Below, in pieces: positions 31,721 through 44,600 of a stretch of DNA of 64,000 nucleotides. The notes under the pieces were generated by a model. It was not told the origin of the DNA, searched no databases, and worked only from the letters and a program-made list of their open reading frames with translations. This DNA is from Davidsoniella eucalypti (taxonomy: Eukaryota > Ascomycota > Sordariomycetes > Microascales > Ceratocystidaceae), in contig RMBW01000099.1 in the NCBI GenBank assembly GCA_004009845.1, positions 62,001-126,000 of the forward strand, in the 5' to 3' direction. A program made the position numbers and the translations under genes. Position 1 is the first letter of the stretch. Every line of letters begins with the position of its first letter.

Positions 31721-34700
31721 GTGCCTGTATGTCGTAGTGCGTGCTGTATTTCAGCTGCTCTATTTCTAGAGTCTTATTTATACAACTCAAGCCGGACTGC
31801 TTGCCTGGCTTGCTCCCTCTATTAGGCTCGGCACAGAGCACACCAAGTCGACAGGAAGAGGGAGATGGATGGGATGGGATAATGGAAGGTATCAAAACAG
31901 AGGAGCCCTCTATTTTCTGCTTCGAGCAATCGAGCAGGCCGACAGTGCAAGGCCAGGCCCTGGATGGTCCCCTACAAGGGTGTCAGTACTAATATCTGCT
32001 AATACCAGCACCAAGTATATGTATTGATATGTGCAGTATCTGTTGATGCCAACAGTCAGTGAGAACCTCTAGACTCTGTCTGTGTCTCTGTCTGTATCTG
32101 TATCTGTGTGTACAGTTGTCGGTGATCCAGTGGTAGTTGCGCTCTATGAGGAATCCCAATATGCACGTCCAGTTGCAGAAGGAGCGTGTCAATCCGGTCA
32201 AGGCTGCATCAATGGACGCGAAAAACAACAGAAAATAAAGTGCGAGCAAGTGAAGCGCCGATTATGGATGGAAATTTGGCTGTAGGATGAGTCTGGTGAC
32301 GCTGGATACCGCGACTTGATCCGTGGAGTCTTTTTTTTCTTCTTTTTTTTCTCTGGGAAAAAAACGATGGAAGCCGGTAGGCAGCCTGGCTTCTTTTCAG
32401 GAAGGAAACTTGGTGTTTAGGAAGACTAGAATCTCAAGGAGAGAAGAAGACGGACGATGAACATGAGATGCAATATTATCCTCTTGTCCCGATTATTCTC
32501 ATAGCCAAAGTACTAAAAGCGGCACAACAGCCGGCTTCAGCACAACGCACAAGAAATTAACACACTTGTAGGGAGGGAAGGAAAACAAGGCCAAGGCGTC
32601 AAGGCAGGAATATGCAGCTCGGATTGAGTTAATTACTTGGAGCCGTCAGGTGAGATGAGGCTATTGACATGTTAATACGCCGACTAATATGAGATGATGT
32701 GTACATAACTTAATGACTGGATTTCTACATGTGCTGACAGTTTGCCAGAAAGCACTGATGTGACGGGTCTAGCCAACTTAGCCCTTGCTGGTTACGGGAA
32801 AACAAGAAGCCCTCTTATCTAGTGTAGCTCATGTACCAAGGGCCCTGGTATCTCTTCGCAGGGAAGATGTGATGAGGCCAGGACCGGAAGTGATTTCCAG
32901 GGCAGTCACCCGCAAGGCGGACAGTTGCAAACATATATAGAAAAAGGGCAAGGTCATTCATGTATGTGAGGTTCAGGAACACGGCGAATCTGTGCTTCGT
33001 AAGGTGCTGTTGTAGAGGGAAGATGCTGCGAGGGAAATAGCGATACAATTGGTGAAGTCTTCAACTGGTATTTGTACCTCTGAGATACTTCCCAGAAGGC
33101 CAGCGCAAGGAGTATCAGACTGAGTCAGACATAATTTCCCATGGAAACGTATGGCCGCAGTGGGCTTCCTGCATCACACCAAGACGAAAAAGACAGCAGA
33201 GACAAGTGGAAACTAGTTTTATATAAGAGACAATGGCCTCACCAAACTCTCTGCTCGCAACTTTGCTTGGCTGGATTCGTGAGAAGGGGTGTTCAGAGAG
33301 CTACTGGACTGAGCAGATCGTACAAAGGGAGAACTGGCCCCTAAGAAGCACACAGAGAAGAGCTCGACAGGGAGGGTGATTTACTTACAGGTTTTATACC
33401 AAGTGACAATAGTTGAAGCCAAAGGAGACGTGAGATAGTAGATGAGAGAGATATGTTGTGAATATTTACGGGCTTGGCCTTGTCAGAATCAAAAAGTAGA
33501 AGTATCATGCCAAGGAACTCACAATGTGGGCGACGCTCCGTGGTTGTTTTACTAGCAAAGTGAATCGACGTTGAAACACTCACTATTAGAGCAGAATGTC
33601 GGAGCAGAAGAAAGTCGAACTTGGATGATGGGGAAACGAATGCCTGCAAGTCTATGGGCGAAACTACTTACTGTCGAATAAAACCAAACAAACAAATCAT
33701 ATTCAAAACGCATAATGAACGGGAAGAACTATTTGAGGCAAAAAATGGTGGCCTGCTAATAGGCAACGATTAATTGTTCCTTTATATGCGCTTACATTTA
33801 GCTTTAGTAGTGTGGTGATGCTTTATAGTTCCCACGTAGCCAGATCGTGAGAGAAGCTAGACCAACAGTCAATGTACTATTTTGTTCAGAATTATTTGTG
33901 CCGCAGTAAGACTTACGCCTCTGTGACTCTGGCCCTTCTGTAAGACTGGCTTGCTATGAAATTCCAATTCTAGAATGCACTCTAACCTTATTCAGCCCAT
34001 GGTGATTTGGCCACAGGCACTGGTCGTTTTCCAGCTGAACCACCGGATAACACGGGCCAATTCAGGTATTTATTTAGCCGGTTTTACTTAGTTGTCCTTC
34101 CTGCTGTGGAATTCCATACAGTGTTGGTCAGTTCGTTGTATCTTGATAAAGGCAAAAGGAGGAGAACAAGCCTTCTTATAGCATGATGCTATGGTGTGGC
34201 TCTGTCCTGAACTCTTTGGTTTTTCTGTCTTTTTCCTTTCCCTTCCTTTGTTCTAGAGCCGACTGAACCAGTCATAGCACACGGTTTGTGTCCTCCCGTC
34301 ACCGCATCACACGTCCCAAGACTAAGACGACGTTCTAAGACGACGCGTTCTCAGCCAATCAAGCAGAGAGTTCCAGTCTTGGTTTTGTGTGCAGTAAATT
34401 GCCTGGCTTCAGCGTTGCATTGTCTGGTAACTCTCAGTGACCGTCTTTTGTTTTCTTTCCTCTGCATGTTTGCTTTTTGTAGAATGTTCGCTGCCTGTTC
34501 CCTACCACGTTCCCTACACCATAATATGCAGGTATACGTCAGATGTGCATTATGCAAGAACGGCACATGTGATGTGAACACTTCAAAAAGACGATGTGAT
34601 ATCATGAAGAAGCAAGATATAAGTATGTACGTATATCTGTATAGCTAACTATAGCTTGACAAGGATCATAATTTCATATCTTATACATGACACTTCTTAT

Positions 34701-37700
34701 ATTCTTCTCACTATTGTGATATCAAGTATAAATATGGAGCATACAGATATGTAAACCCCAACCCTGTCAAACATTTACAATCTTTATACCCAACAACATA
34801 CGTACACATGTAATTTTCAGACTTCCGTGCACTTATTATCTCGTCGAGATATCATAATACGAGATTGACAAACGTCTATAGTTTTATTGCCAATCCCTGA
34901 CATGCCAATACGAATTACATATAGACAAATCTATGATGTCCAAGTTCATTGATCGCGAGAATGAGAATAGGGGCAAACGACCTAGATATATACAATAGCA
35001 CAAGATTTGGGCTACGAGTGGCAAATGAGCCTAGATGATCCGTATCAGAGCGATCGCAAGAGTCTAGAATAAAAATATCACGACCGCCCAGTATTCAATG
35101 ACTGGGACGGCTGAGAATAGTGATTCTGAGATACCAAAGTATTCGCAGTCTGGTATGATTAACGTTATGATTGTCGTATTAGAATAAAGTCTTTCTTAGA
35201 TTGGCTTCCAGCGGTCGGACAACGTGTTGGTTTTCTAAAGAAATTCTTCTTGTTTTCTTGGAGGCGATGACGATCACCAAATAATTTAACAGGCGGGATG
35301 GAAGCTCGGGCTCAGGAAATTTGTAGCTAAATGAGGCTTCGGTGGTGCCTGAACTGGAGCAATTGGTACAACTACAGCACTTGGTATGAGACTTAGTATA
35401 GCACTGGACACAGATTAGGAAAGCTGCCGGAAATGAAAGAAGGTTGAAGGGGTAAAATTGAAGCATTGTTTATGGCTACGTCACAAAATCACAAGAAGAG
35501 ATTTTTACATGTAGTCAACGACTTTTGTTTCTCTCGTTATTTTCTTGGTTGGTGACAAGTTATAAAAAATTACTTTGGACGTCGTTGGCTTGGGATGCTA
35601 AAACGGCATATAATGCGCTAGAAACAATGACTAGCTCTTCATACTAGTGGATACTGATAGACTGAGAATGTTCTGCTATTATATGGCTTGGCACAACTGT
35701 ATTCAACTGTAGATGCTCTGAAAGTAGAGTAGCGCTGGTAATTTAGTACAATTTAGTTCCATTTAGTGTCACTTAGTGGTGCTGCTAATTCAAATTCAGG
35801 GAGTGGAATTATGAGCAGCCCCAAAAGTCTGATGACAATTGAGCCTTGGTGGTTCATATTCAACAAAAAAAGGCCAGCCAATAGTACGGAAGCTTTCTTT
35901 ATTTTATTAACATTTCTCATATAACTTGCTGTTCTCTATTATATCTTGACACCTTGCTTGATGTACCTTTTTAATATATATATATAAATTTTTTTTTTGT
36001 TTTTCGCGTGCGCATGTAATAATTGCGCTTGAGGACCGATCTGCAGAGGCGAGAGAGGGGGCCTTGTTAAGGAACCAAAAATTGAAGTGTTAGTTGAATC
36101 GGCACGGCTATTTACAGCGTTTACAGCGCGTTCTAGCAGGTTCTAGTACATATTTTTTTTTGCACTTTTTGCACTCTTTGTACTAAAGCTGGCGGCCCAA
36201 TTTCCACTGGGGCTGGTCTTTTAGCGGGATTGGCCTCTGGCTGATTCTATTAGAGCCCCTGAACGGTGGTAATGGAATTGCGCTGAGGCCTGGAAGTTGG
36301 ACAAGGCTGACAAGACCAATCAAAGTGCACGCTGCACAACACAAAATTATAGCCATCATTGTAGTGTTCTCGAGGTCCACGGTACGTGTATGTGTTTCAT
36401 ATATTTTTGTGTCGAGTTGCTGGTCCATATTCACAGAGATAATAGAACAACATAAGTGAAAATACCCGACTTTGTCACTTTGTGGCTCTAAAGAGTCTTC
36501 TAGAATGGACAGTATAACTACAGTCTACGGTACAGCTCCATGCACAAGAGTAACACTATTTGCAATTCACGGCGTTGGATAACTCTTCTGCGACGGCGGA
36601 TCCCTGGCTGTAACCAAACGAGACTGGCTTCATCTTCCAATGCAACAATGCAGCCGTAGGAAACCCAGCCCCTGGCTAGCACTCCCATTACACTTTGGGC
36701 CTGGAGACAAGTACATATAGTACGTACATATTGTAGCCAACAGATGGCAATCTAGTCTGCGAAGGGCCAAGACCCCCTCTCTGAAGTGAGTAGTAGTAGC
36801 AACAGCCGTCGCATCTCCGTCAATATGCCTGCATTTTAGTGCGTCTGTGACAGATTGCTAAACGGCTACCAAGAAGTCTATCAAAGTCCACCAGACCGAA
36901 TGCAACGCTGTGACTGGCTGTTGTTGTTTACTTTTGCTATTCGACTTTTGGATCAACAAGAACCTCCCCCTCCGATATTTCCATCATTCCATCTGCGACT
37001 CGACGTTCTGCTATCCAACCATCCTTGGTCTGATATCATCATAATCAGCACCAGATAAATCACAGTAAGCAATTTGCCCCCTGCCTTCGTCATATTGCGA
37101 GCCACAAAACAGCCTTTGGGAGCCCTGTCGGAGTCTGTTGTTAGTCTGTTCTTTTTTCTTCTTTTTTTTCTTCTTCTTTTGTTTACTTGCGTTGTTTGGA
37201 CTGTTGCCACATCGCTACTGGTGCCATCACTACTACTATCTCAGACAGTCACCCCGAAGCCCCTCGCCTAAGAAAGGACAGGAAAGAGAGGACTACAAAG
37301 AGAGGACAAGAAAGAAAGGACTTTGACTTGGAGCATATCAAGTGAACTCTATTGCTTCTTACTGTTCTATTTCCCGTGTCCCAATCTTCCATTCCATTCC
37401 ACTCCCCCCCAACACCCTGTGTGTCGTCTCTCCTCTTCGAAAAGGGCGAAGCCACCCAAAGAACCTCTCCTCCTAGTCAGTCCTCCTAGCCCTCCCAGTC
37501 AGTGGTGCTACCGGCTCTTTTTAGACGAGACTACGCTTTGTACAAGCAAGCCCTTTGTTCACACACAGACAAATCACAGACCACCGCCACAGAGGGTGAC
37601 AGACCCAGCAACGGCTGATAACCACCAGACCAGCTTACCTGCCTATACTAACACCACCTGCCAACTACTAGTTAGTACCTGACCACTCACTCTAGTACTA

Positions 37701-37884
37701 CTCAGCACCTGTACAGTACCTGCCCACCACCTGTTTACCACCTGCCTGGCGGCCGACTGTCCGACACGAACACGGACTCCTCAGACGCTGCGCTAGCTAG
37801 CACGGCACTTTCGAAACACTCTCGCATAATTATATCACACACGCTTCCTCCATCCAACCTACATATACCCACCCGCCCTTGAAA
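31721..37884. other. Gene-poor region, about 6 kb
   Basis: No gene is recognised. The left end is the KAR9 promoter. The right end (about 37.1-37.88 kb) is pyrimidine-rich on the plus strand and is probably the leader of the next gene; it carries short upstream open frames and a cluster of ACCTG sites. A (TCTGTA)-type stretch is at 32080-32112 and a run of ATTTAGT-like words at about 35740-35779. Confidence 0.4.
37637..37744 (+). promoter_or_regulatory. Cluster of seven ACCTG sites in upstream leader
   Basis: ACCTG occurs at 37637, 37656, 37677, 37707, 37718, 37729 and 37740, all in the same orientation; the last four are spaced exactly 11 bases. The cluster lies 140-250 bases upstream of the start codon at 37885. 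No matching factor is assigned. Confidence 0.5.
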
Positions 37885-39771
37885 ATGACTTCGCCCAAAT
37901 CACCGCAGCGTGTCGTGCGCAGTATATCGCCGTCTGAACTCTCTTTCACGCCTCTCAACCTCAACAGACCCAACAGAACTACCAACGACCCAGACGACAG
38001 CCTCGACATCAAGACTCCGACGTCGCCTGCTCTCCAGTCTGCTGCTGCTTCGCTGGCAATGTCCCGCAGCCTCTCCGAGGCCTCTCTTCAATCTGCCGCC
38101 GAACAAGCTGCCGTGGCCAACGCAGCTATTAGTATGAGTCGCCAATCCTCAGAGAGCTTCCAGTCCTCTCGCATCAGCGATTCTAGCTTCCAAACATCCT
38201 CGAGTTTGTCCAGTATCGAGTCTGCGTCTGCCAACGACGAAGGAACCGAGCCATTCCCACAGACCGAAGACACTTTCGATAACAATAGAGCATCCATGGG
38301 CCCTGATGGAATGAGGAAGCCCAAGAGACGTGGCTACATGCGGCCACAGGGCACCAACTTTGCTGCTAGCGCTCGTCACCGCGAGAGTGTGCTGAGCTTG
38401 GGAAGCATCGCCCATATCCAGTTCTACTTTGCGCGCACAGGCCTGCTGGACGGCAAGGGAGCGCAACTGGCCCGTAAGAACAAGCACCAAAGGGCGACCA
38501 TAGACATGTCCGGGCTTCTCTCGCCATTACGTAGCCCAAGCCTAGAAGCTATCAATACGGCTGGCGCCAAAACCCGCCATCTAAGCCTGATGTTTGGCGG
38601 CAGCGGCGAGAGAAGGCTGCAGCTAGACTCTCCCATCGAGACGTCATACCTCCAAGATAGCCTCGACCGCGCTCATCGTAACCAACAAGACCTATCAGAT
38701 GACTCTGATAACGAGGAAAATGCTACCGCTGAGACCTCAACCGTCTACTCCGACGATTTTGACGATGAAAATGAAGATGGCATGCTGCCGCCAACGACCA
38801 GCACCTTCCGCCCATCCGAGCAGCACATTGCACCACCGCCAACCATCCAAGAGCTCAAAAGGGATCTGCGCTCAGCCCTGAATGCCGCCACGACAGCCCT
38901 TGAAGATGTCTTGGCACACAAGACCGGAGGCTTACCGCGCAAGAACTCGGTGACTGCTACCGCTTCCGCTTCCGCACGTGTAGATACCCAGAGCTGGTTC
39001 GAGATCCAGGGCATGCACATCCTCGATGTCATAACAATGGCCATCCGCGCCGCTAAGAACTACTACACGGCCCACGAGCATCCCGAGCGGCTCGACCAGA
39101 TCAAGCCCGAACGCGAAGTGCGTGCAGAGCTTCTCTCTGTCCTCGAGTGTCTTCGTCAGATGGCTGCCCGCGAGTTTGCTTCCGGCGTACGGGAAACCGA
39201 ACTTGGCGCACTAGCGGCGTGGATTGCCGGTGTATCAGCCATGTTACGCAAGGACGAGCAACTCGAAGCTGCCGAGCATGCCGAGCGTCGTAAATGGGCA
39301 TGGCTTCGGGGCGACTGGACCGGCCGTGAAGTAGAGCGCGAGCTTCAGTTTATGGCCAGCATGAGTCCCGAGGCCGTCGCAGATCTACCAGAGTATACAC
39401 CTCTTCCCGAGGACATCAGCACGGTGACGCTCCCAACACCGTTCTTGGCGGCGTTCCAGAACGGGCTAAAGCTTGTACAACTCCACAACGCTGCTGTACG
39501 CAAGAGCATGCGTCGGTTCGGCGCTATCGCCGTCTACCATCGTGATACACAGAAGCCGTACCGTGCGGCAGACAACATCCGTTTTTGGGCCAAGGCTGCA
39601 GAGTTACGCTGGGAACTACCGCCGCCAAAAGTAGACGCTCTGGCGATTGTGTATAACTCGGAGCCAGCGGCCTGGAAGGCCTTTGAAGAGGCTATCTTCC
39701 GGTGGTGTCGTGGCGTTCGCGAAGAGATCACGGCGGAGTTGGTGGACCAGATCGAGACGGACTCTCGCTAG
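37885..39771 (+). CDS. Conserved-looking protein of unknown function
   Basis: Intronless, 628 residues from ATG 37885 (the frame is open two codons upstream without an ATG). I do not recognise the family. Residues 1-130 are Ser-rich and disordered. A motif GSIAHIQFYFARTGLLDGKGAQLARK is near 175-200. An acidic stretch (SDDSDNEENATAE, DDFDDENEDG) lies at about 270-300. The C-terminal half (about 325-628) is helical and well ordered: RDLRSALNAATTALEDVL, FEIQGMHILDVITMAIRAAKNYY, VRAELLSVLECLRQMAAREF, LAAWIAGVSAMLRKDEQL and FRWCRGVREEITAEL. A segment FLAAFQNGLKLVQLHN..RYRAADNIRFW-like near 545-590 faintly resembles a calponin-homology layout, but this is not a firm assignment. Codon use and frame length leave little doubt that the gene is real. 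It probably has a long pyrimidine-rich 5' leader. Confidence 0.85.
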   Translation: MTSPKSPQRVVRSISPSELSFTPLNLNRPNRTTNDPDDSLDIKTPTSPALQSAAASLAMSRSLSEASLQSAAEQAAVANAAISMSRQSSESFQSSRISDSSFQTSSSLSSIESASANDEGTEPFPQTEDTFDNNRASMGPDGMRKPKRRGYMRPQGTNFAASARHRESVLSLGSIAHIQFYFARTGLLDGKGAQLARKNKHQRATIDMSGLLSPLRSPSLEAINTAGAKTRHLSLMFGGSGERRLQLDSPIETSYLQDSLDRAHRNQQDLSDDSDNEENATAETSTVYSDDFDDENEDGMLPPTTSTFRPSEQHIAPPPTIQELKRDLRSALNAATTALEDVLAHKTGGLPRKNSVTATASASARVDTQSWFEIQGMHILDVITMAIRAAKNYYTAHEHPERLDQIKPEREVRAELLSVLECLRQMAAREFASGVRETELGALAAWIAGVSAMLRKDEQLEAAEHAERRKWAWLRGDWTGREVERELQFMASMSPEAVADLPEYTPLPEDISTVTLPTPFLAAFQNGLKLVQLHNAAVRKSMRRFGAIAVYHRDTQKPYRAADNIRFWAKAAELRWELPPPKVDALAIVYNSEPAAWKAFEEAIFRWCRGVREEITAELVDQIETDSR

Positions 39772-40378
39772 TCCAGAGACGCCCTGCTTAGTCTTTGTCT
39801 GCTCAACGCCCCAAGCCTCACTGCTATTCGCCCAACAGCCCCTCGAGACCATCTTCATTATCATAAAATGACTAGAGATATGGCAGACCCCCGTTCATTA
39901 ATATGCTGCTGGCTGTGCCATGGCGTCAACAGGTGGTTCTTAGTCTGTTTCTTCGTTTTATCTGGTCTTCCAAGTTAACGATTTTAATGCCCTTTTGCCT
40001 GCGTATATTGCTTTTTCTTCTTTCTTTTTCATACCATATTTCCATCATTGTCAAATTGCTGCTTCGACCACACCTCTTTTTTACATTCTTCATATTTGGT
40101 CTTATCTATTTTGCTGTTGTTGTTTAATCAACCATATATCATCTTTTATAATCATCCGCGCTGCTTTTTTTTTGACTTGATTTTTTATATCTTGTTTGTC
40201 TTGTTGATCTCGGTGTTTGTTTGTCTCACCTCCCCCATTTCTCACTTCACTTGATTTCCCCCTCTATTAACTCGAGCGAATGGCCTTGAGACTAGTAATT
40301 ATAACCAAATTCTGCTTCTCATTTCATTTCATCTTGCTTTTCTTGTTTTGTATATAGCTGTTCCCGTCCCATCTTACC

Positions 40379-40437
40379 ATCTTACTGTTCTTCGTCTAAT
40401 CCCCCCTCGCGCCACTTCACACATTAACTCTCTGCTC
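40379..40437 (+). repeat. 59-bp direct repeat, copy 1
   Basis: Matches 40974-41032 at 58 of 59 bases. The single difference is G here (CTCGCG) against A in copy 2 (CTCACG). Confidence 0.9.
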
Positions 40438-40973
40438 TACATCTCCTTTGTTGATTTTTTTTTGTCTTGATTTCCTGTTTTGATATCTCCCTGTTCTCAA
40501 TCTTTGTTATGTTTCCTTCGTTCTTTTCGAACCATCAAAGCCCTTGCCTACTTACTCGAAAACCTCCCATGAAGACATCTTCTACTTAGTCCTTTGCTGG
40601 GAAAAGAAATAGCTTGGAGGAATTGACAGATTAACCACCTGTAGAAACTGTTTAAGGTCTTGGAGCTCCAACATTTGAATAGATTACTTGGAAGCAGAAG
40701 AAGACAACACATGTCATTGTCTATCATTCCCAGGACTTTCTCATCCTCGCTCCTTTTATATTTCACATGTCATACACAGTCATTATTGATTCAAATCTCT
40801 TACTACTTTTAATTGTTCTTATCGTCCCGTTGTGATATATTTCCCCGTATGTTTGTGTAATATTCATAATAAATAGACCTTTTGATTTGATATCATAAAT
40901 TACATATCTGATAGTTAGTTGTGCGTAGGGGAAAACATTCCACTAGGCTTTCTCTATGGAAAAGAGTCTGGAT

Positions 40974-41032
40974 ATCTTACTGTTCTTCGTCTAATCCCCC
41001 CTCACGCCACTTCACACATTAACTCTCTGCTC
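40974..41032 (+). repeat. 59-bp direct repeat, copy 2
   Basis: Second copy of the 59-base repeat, same orientation, beginning 595 bases after the start of copy 1. The one mismatch is a CpG-to-CpA transition. Confidence 0.9.
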
Positions 41033-41613
41033 ATTCTGGCGAGAACAAAAATATAAATGTACGTCAATTATTCATGAACAATTCCATATTTGCCTTCGAC
41101 AGCCCTAATATTATGGGTACTCCCACTCCCTCTCTGTCATGCCACACCAACTTACCTAGTAAAATATATCTTGATGGTTGATTATGTTATCAAATGCTGT
41201 TCATAGTCAAGTAATGGGATGCCACTTTGCAGCGACGTAGTTGTTACAGTCGTTTACAACTGTTATTTAGCCATCTTGTAAATTTACTCGACAAGAAATA
41301 TGAGAGAAAAATATTGTAACTACATTGCTTCAATTCAGGCCAATAGGAGAGATACATCTACATATTACAAAAACACGTGATGATGCTAATAAATTCATTA
41401 TTTTTTCTTCTCTAAACTTAACTTCCTACCTGATCTAGCTTCCATATATCGCCAGATTCTATGACCGTGATGTTCTTTATGTAACTTGGTTCGCGTAAAT
41501 AATAATAGTTGGTACTATTACCCCAATATACAATTGGTTTCTGACTATTGGTCTATTCCCCCTCCATTGTTAGACTCGTTTATTATATAGGTTATGTAGT
41601 AATGATCATAGTT

Positions 41614-44600
41614 TTACAAGGGCATCATCGAAATACCGCCGCCACCACCAGCACCCCCTCTACTCGACCCACCTCCACGGAAACTAGAAGTGGTTCCCGA
41701 ACCACGTCTTGATCCAGAAGAGGCACTGCTGAGAGCTTTAGATACACCTCCCCCGCGTTTAGGATACGATGCTGACCCTGAGCCACCGAAACGACTACCG
41801 CCGCGTTTGAATGATCGCCGGCCACCAGCTCGTGAACGACTACCAGATGACCGGGAACTACCTTCACCCCCATTACGCCCACCACCACCGCTACTGCCGG
41901 AATTAGTCAAGCTCTGTAGCTTAGAGTGCCATTCTGTGATGCTGGCGTTGGGTGGTGCTGTTGGACGCAGTGGTGAGTCCGGCTCGGGTTGTTGGAAGAA
42001 CTTGGAATCTTCGCTGGCCTCTTCATTCTCGTCTTCATCGCTCACAAGATCGACAACGTCGTCTTCATTGCGATGTTCCTCGTAGTTTTCCGCGTTGCCC
42101 ATCATGCTCAAGTATGTTCTTTGGTAGAACTGAACCATCGGTATGAACCGAGGACCATAAGTGCGCACCTTGGCTTTATCGATTCCGGATATTTGGGACA
42201 TGGATTCGATGGTGACAGTCCATAGCGTAGCCATTTGTGTAAGCTCGGTGTAGTTGAAGATGGGCTTCCGAAGTTTCTTGGCAAGCCGAAGCTTCTCTTC
42301 AAGTTTTTGAGCTTCTTGCACAAAATTGTCGATGACATTTGCATGAATCGGTTCGACCTCTGTCTCTGCTACTTGTGATTGGCGCAAGAGTTGTTCCTTG
42401 ACTGTCAAAGGCTTGCTTTTGGTCTGGGCAGCTGGTTGCGATTCGAAGGCTTCTGCATCGTTATCGCTATAAAGGAAGGAATCATCAGAGTCTACCGCAG
42501 TGGCAGTTTCTTTGCCCTTTTTGCTGCGACGGACAGGCGACGAAATCATAGTCGACGTAGGCTCCTTTTTCTTAGTCTTTGATTTAGATTTAGAATCGCC
42601 ATCAATACGGACTGAAAGCATGAGTTTCTTCCGCCCAGTGAGGAACTTTTGGGCTTCTGGTCCACACTATCAAGTTAATTGGCTGTTAGCTTCAATATCA
42701 TACGAATGATGCTTTATCAAGAAATGAGACTTCTTACCTTGAGATAGTCAATTGCAAACCCAACCCTCGCATTCAGTTTATGGCCGTAGTCAACTGCACC
42801 CTCGATAGTAAGCTTGTCAATCAGACGTTCTACTGTCAGCTTGGTCATGTTCTTGGCAACTCCGCAGTATTGTTGAGCCTCGGGACCGGCATTGATCTTC
42901 TCCAAGACCTTGAGGCCACGGCCTTGCAAGATATCAGCACACTGACTCATAGTCAGGCTCTCTGGTCGATGCTGGATAAGTCGCAAAACCGCAATAGCAA
43001 CACTGCTGTAGTCTTGCGGTGGCGAGAGTTTTTTCTCGTGCAGGCAGTTATCGCACTGCTTGTTACAATCAGCTGCATCGAATTGCTCGCCGAAATAACG
43101 TAGAACCTCAACTCGTCGACAATCTCCCTCATTGTCACAAAAAGCAACTACACGGTTTAGCATAGCTAATTGCCGATCTGTCTGTTCGCTATTAGGCCGA
43201 TTTGCCGAGTTTCTATCCTTGCCACCAAAATCACCCGTGATCATCTTGCGTAGCAGTATGACATCTCCCTTTCCAAAGAAACAGTAGCACTTCGATGGCT
43301 TTCCGTCACGCCCGGCACGTCCGGTTTCTTGATAATAGCCCTCAAGACTCTTCGGTATAGCGTAGTGTATGACGAAACGCACGTCAGGTTTATCAATACC
43401 CATTCCAAAGGCAATTGTAGCTACCACCACCTGCACCTTTCCGGATTGCCAGTCTTTCTGAATCTTGACCTTTTCTTGCGGGTCGACGTCCGCGTGATAC
43501 CGTTTGGCCTTAATACCAACTTCTTGCAATCTCTCGGCTACAGACTCCGCTGTGTTTTTGGAAAGGGTGTAGACGATTCCAGATTGGCCCTTATGCTCCA
43601 TGATCAAACCCTTGATATCGTCAAAAGCGGTCTTCGGCGTCTTACGGCGCACTTCATAGTAGAGGTTTGTGCGGTTGAAACTCTGTGCAAACACCTCGCA
43701 GTTATTAAGTTGCAGATTATGTTTGATATCCATGATGACGTTGTTCGTGGCCGTAGCTGTAAGTGCGATGATCGGAACACCAGCAAACTTTGATCGAAGC
43801 AAACCAATCTCTTTGTAATCCGGTCGGAAGTCGTGACCCCATTGACTAACACAATGTGCTTCATCAATGACAATCCGAGCTAGTTTCCCACGATCACGCA
43901 GATTTTGCATAGAACCCTGGAATCTCATACTCTTGTTCAGCATTTCTGGCGTGCTGTACAAAATCTCGACATAGCCTTCAGGGTTCCGCTCTTGAAGCAT
44001 ATTCATAACCATATCTTTTGCATCCTTGTTCATCTCACCATTGTACATGACGGCGTGAATTCCAAGGGCTTGCAAATGATGGACTTGATCATGCATAAGA
44101 CTGAGCAGGGGCGAAATAACCAGTGTGATACCTTTCGTCTTGCCGCTTTTGATAACTGCGGGAAGTTGGTAGCAAAGAGACTTTCCGCCGCCAGTCGGCA
44201 TGAGCACAAAAGCATCTTTGCCAGCCAGCGTTGCATTGATAGTTTGCAATTGGTTATGGCGGAAACTATGCATTCGAAACCGATCTTTAAGCATTTGTTT
44301 GACCTCTGATGACCATGGATAGCACATGAGCTCTGGCGGCCATGGATTTTCTTTGGTAGCTGTGGCTGATTTTCGCTTTTCAGGCTTAGCTGGGGCCGGT
44401 TTAGAAGGGACTCTTGATGCGGGTACCACTTCATTGCCGGATGTCGCTTGGAGTACCACTCTTTCGGGGCGAGGAAAACTTGAGGCTTCAAAGCTATCCG
44501 CCAAGGCAATGAGATCATCGTCAAAATCATCTTCGTAGTCGCTATATGATTCGGCTACAAACCCCGCACCAGAAATGTGGGATGGCCTAGGCTCATGAGG

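Larger units (their letters stand above)
39772..41613. other. Intergenic with a 59-bp direct repeat
   Basis: T-rich 3' flank of the gene ending at 39771 and 3' flank of the RecQ gene, so a convergent arrangement. No gene is seen. It contains two near-identical 59-base segments 595 bases apart. Confidence 0.5.

Noticed and set aside
34286..34648. 120-codon plus-strand frame, Cys-rich
   Set aside because: Overlapped by an equally long antisense frame, no signal peptide in a sensible position and no recognised domain.
36183..36434. 83-codon minus-strand frame with one hydrophobic helix
   Set aside because: Short, isolated, no family resemblance, in AT-rich DNA where such frames are expected by chance.
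40379..41032. LTR pair of a small retrotransposon
   Set aside because: Repeats of 59 bp lack TG..CA ends, and the interior has no primer-binding site or polypurine tract that I can recognise. Kept only as a direct-repeat finding.
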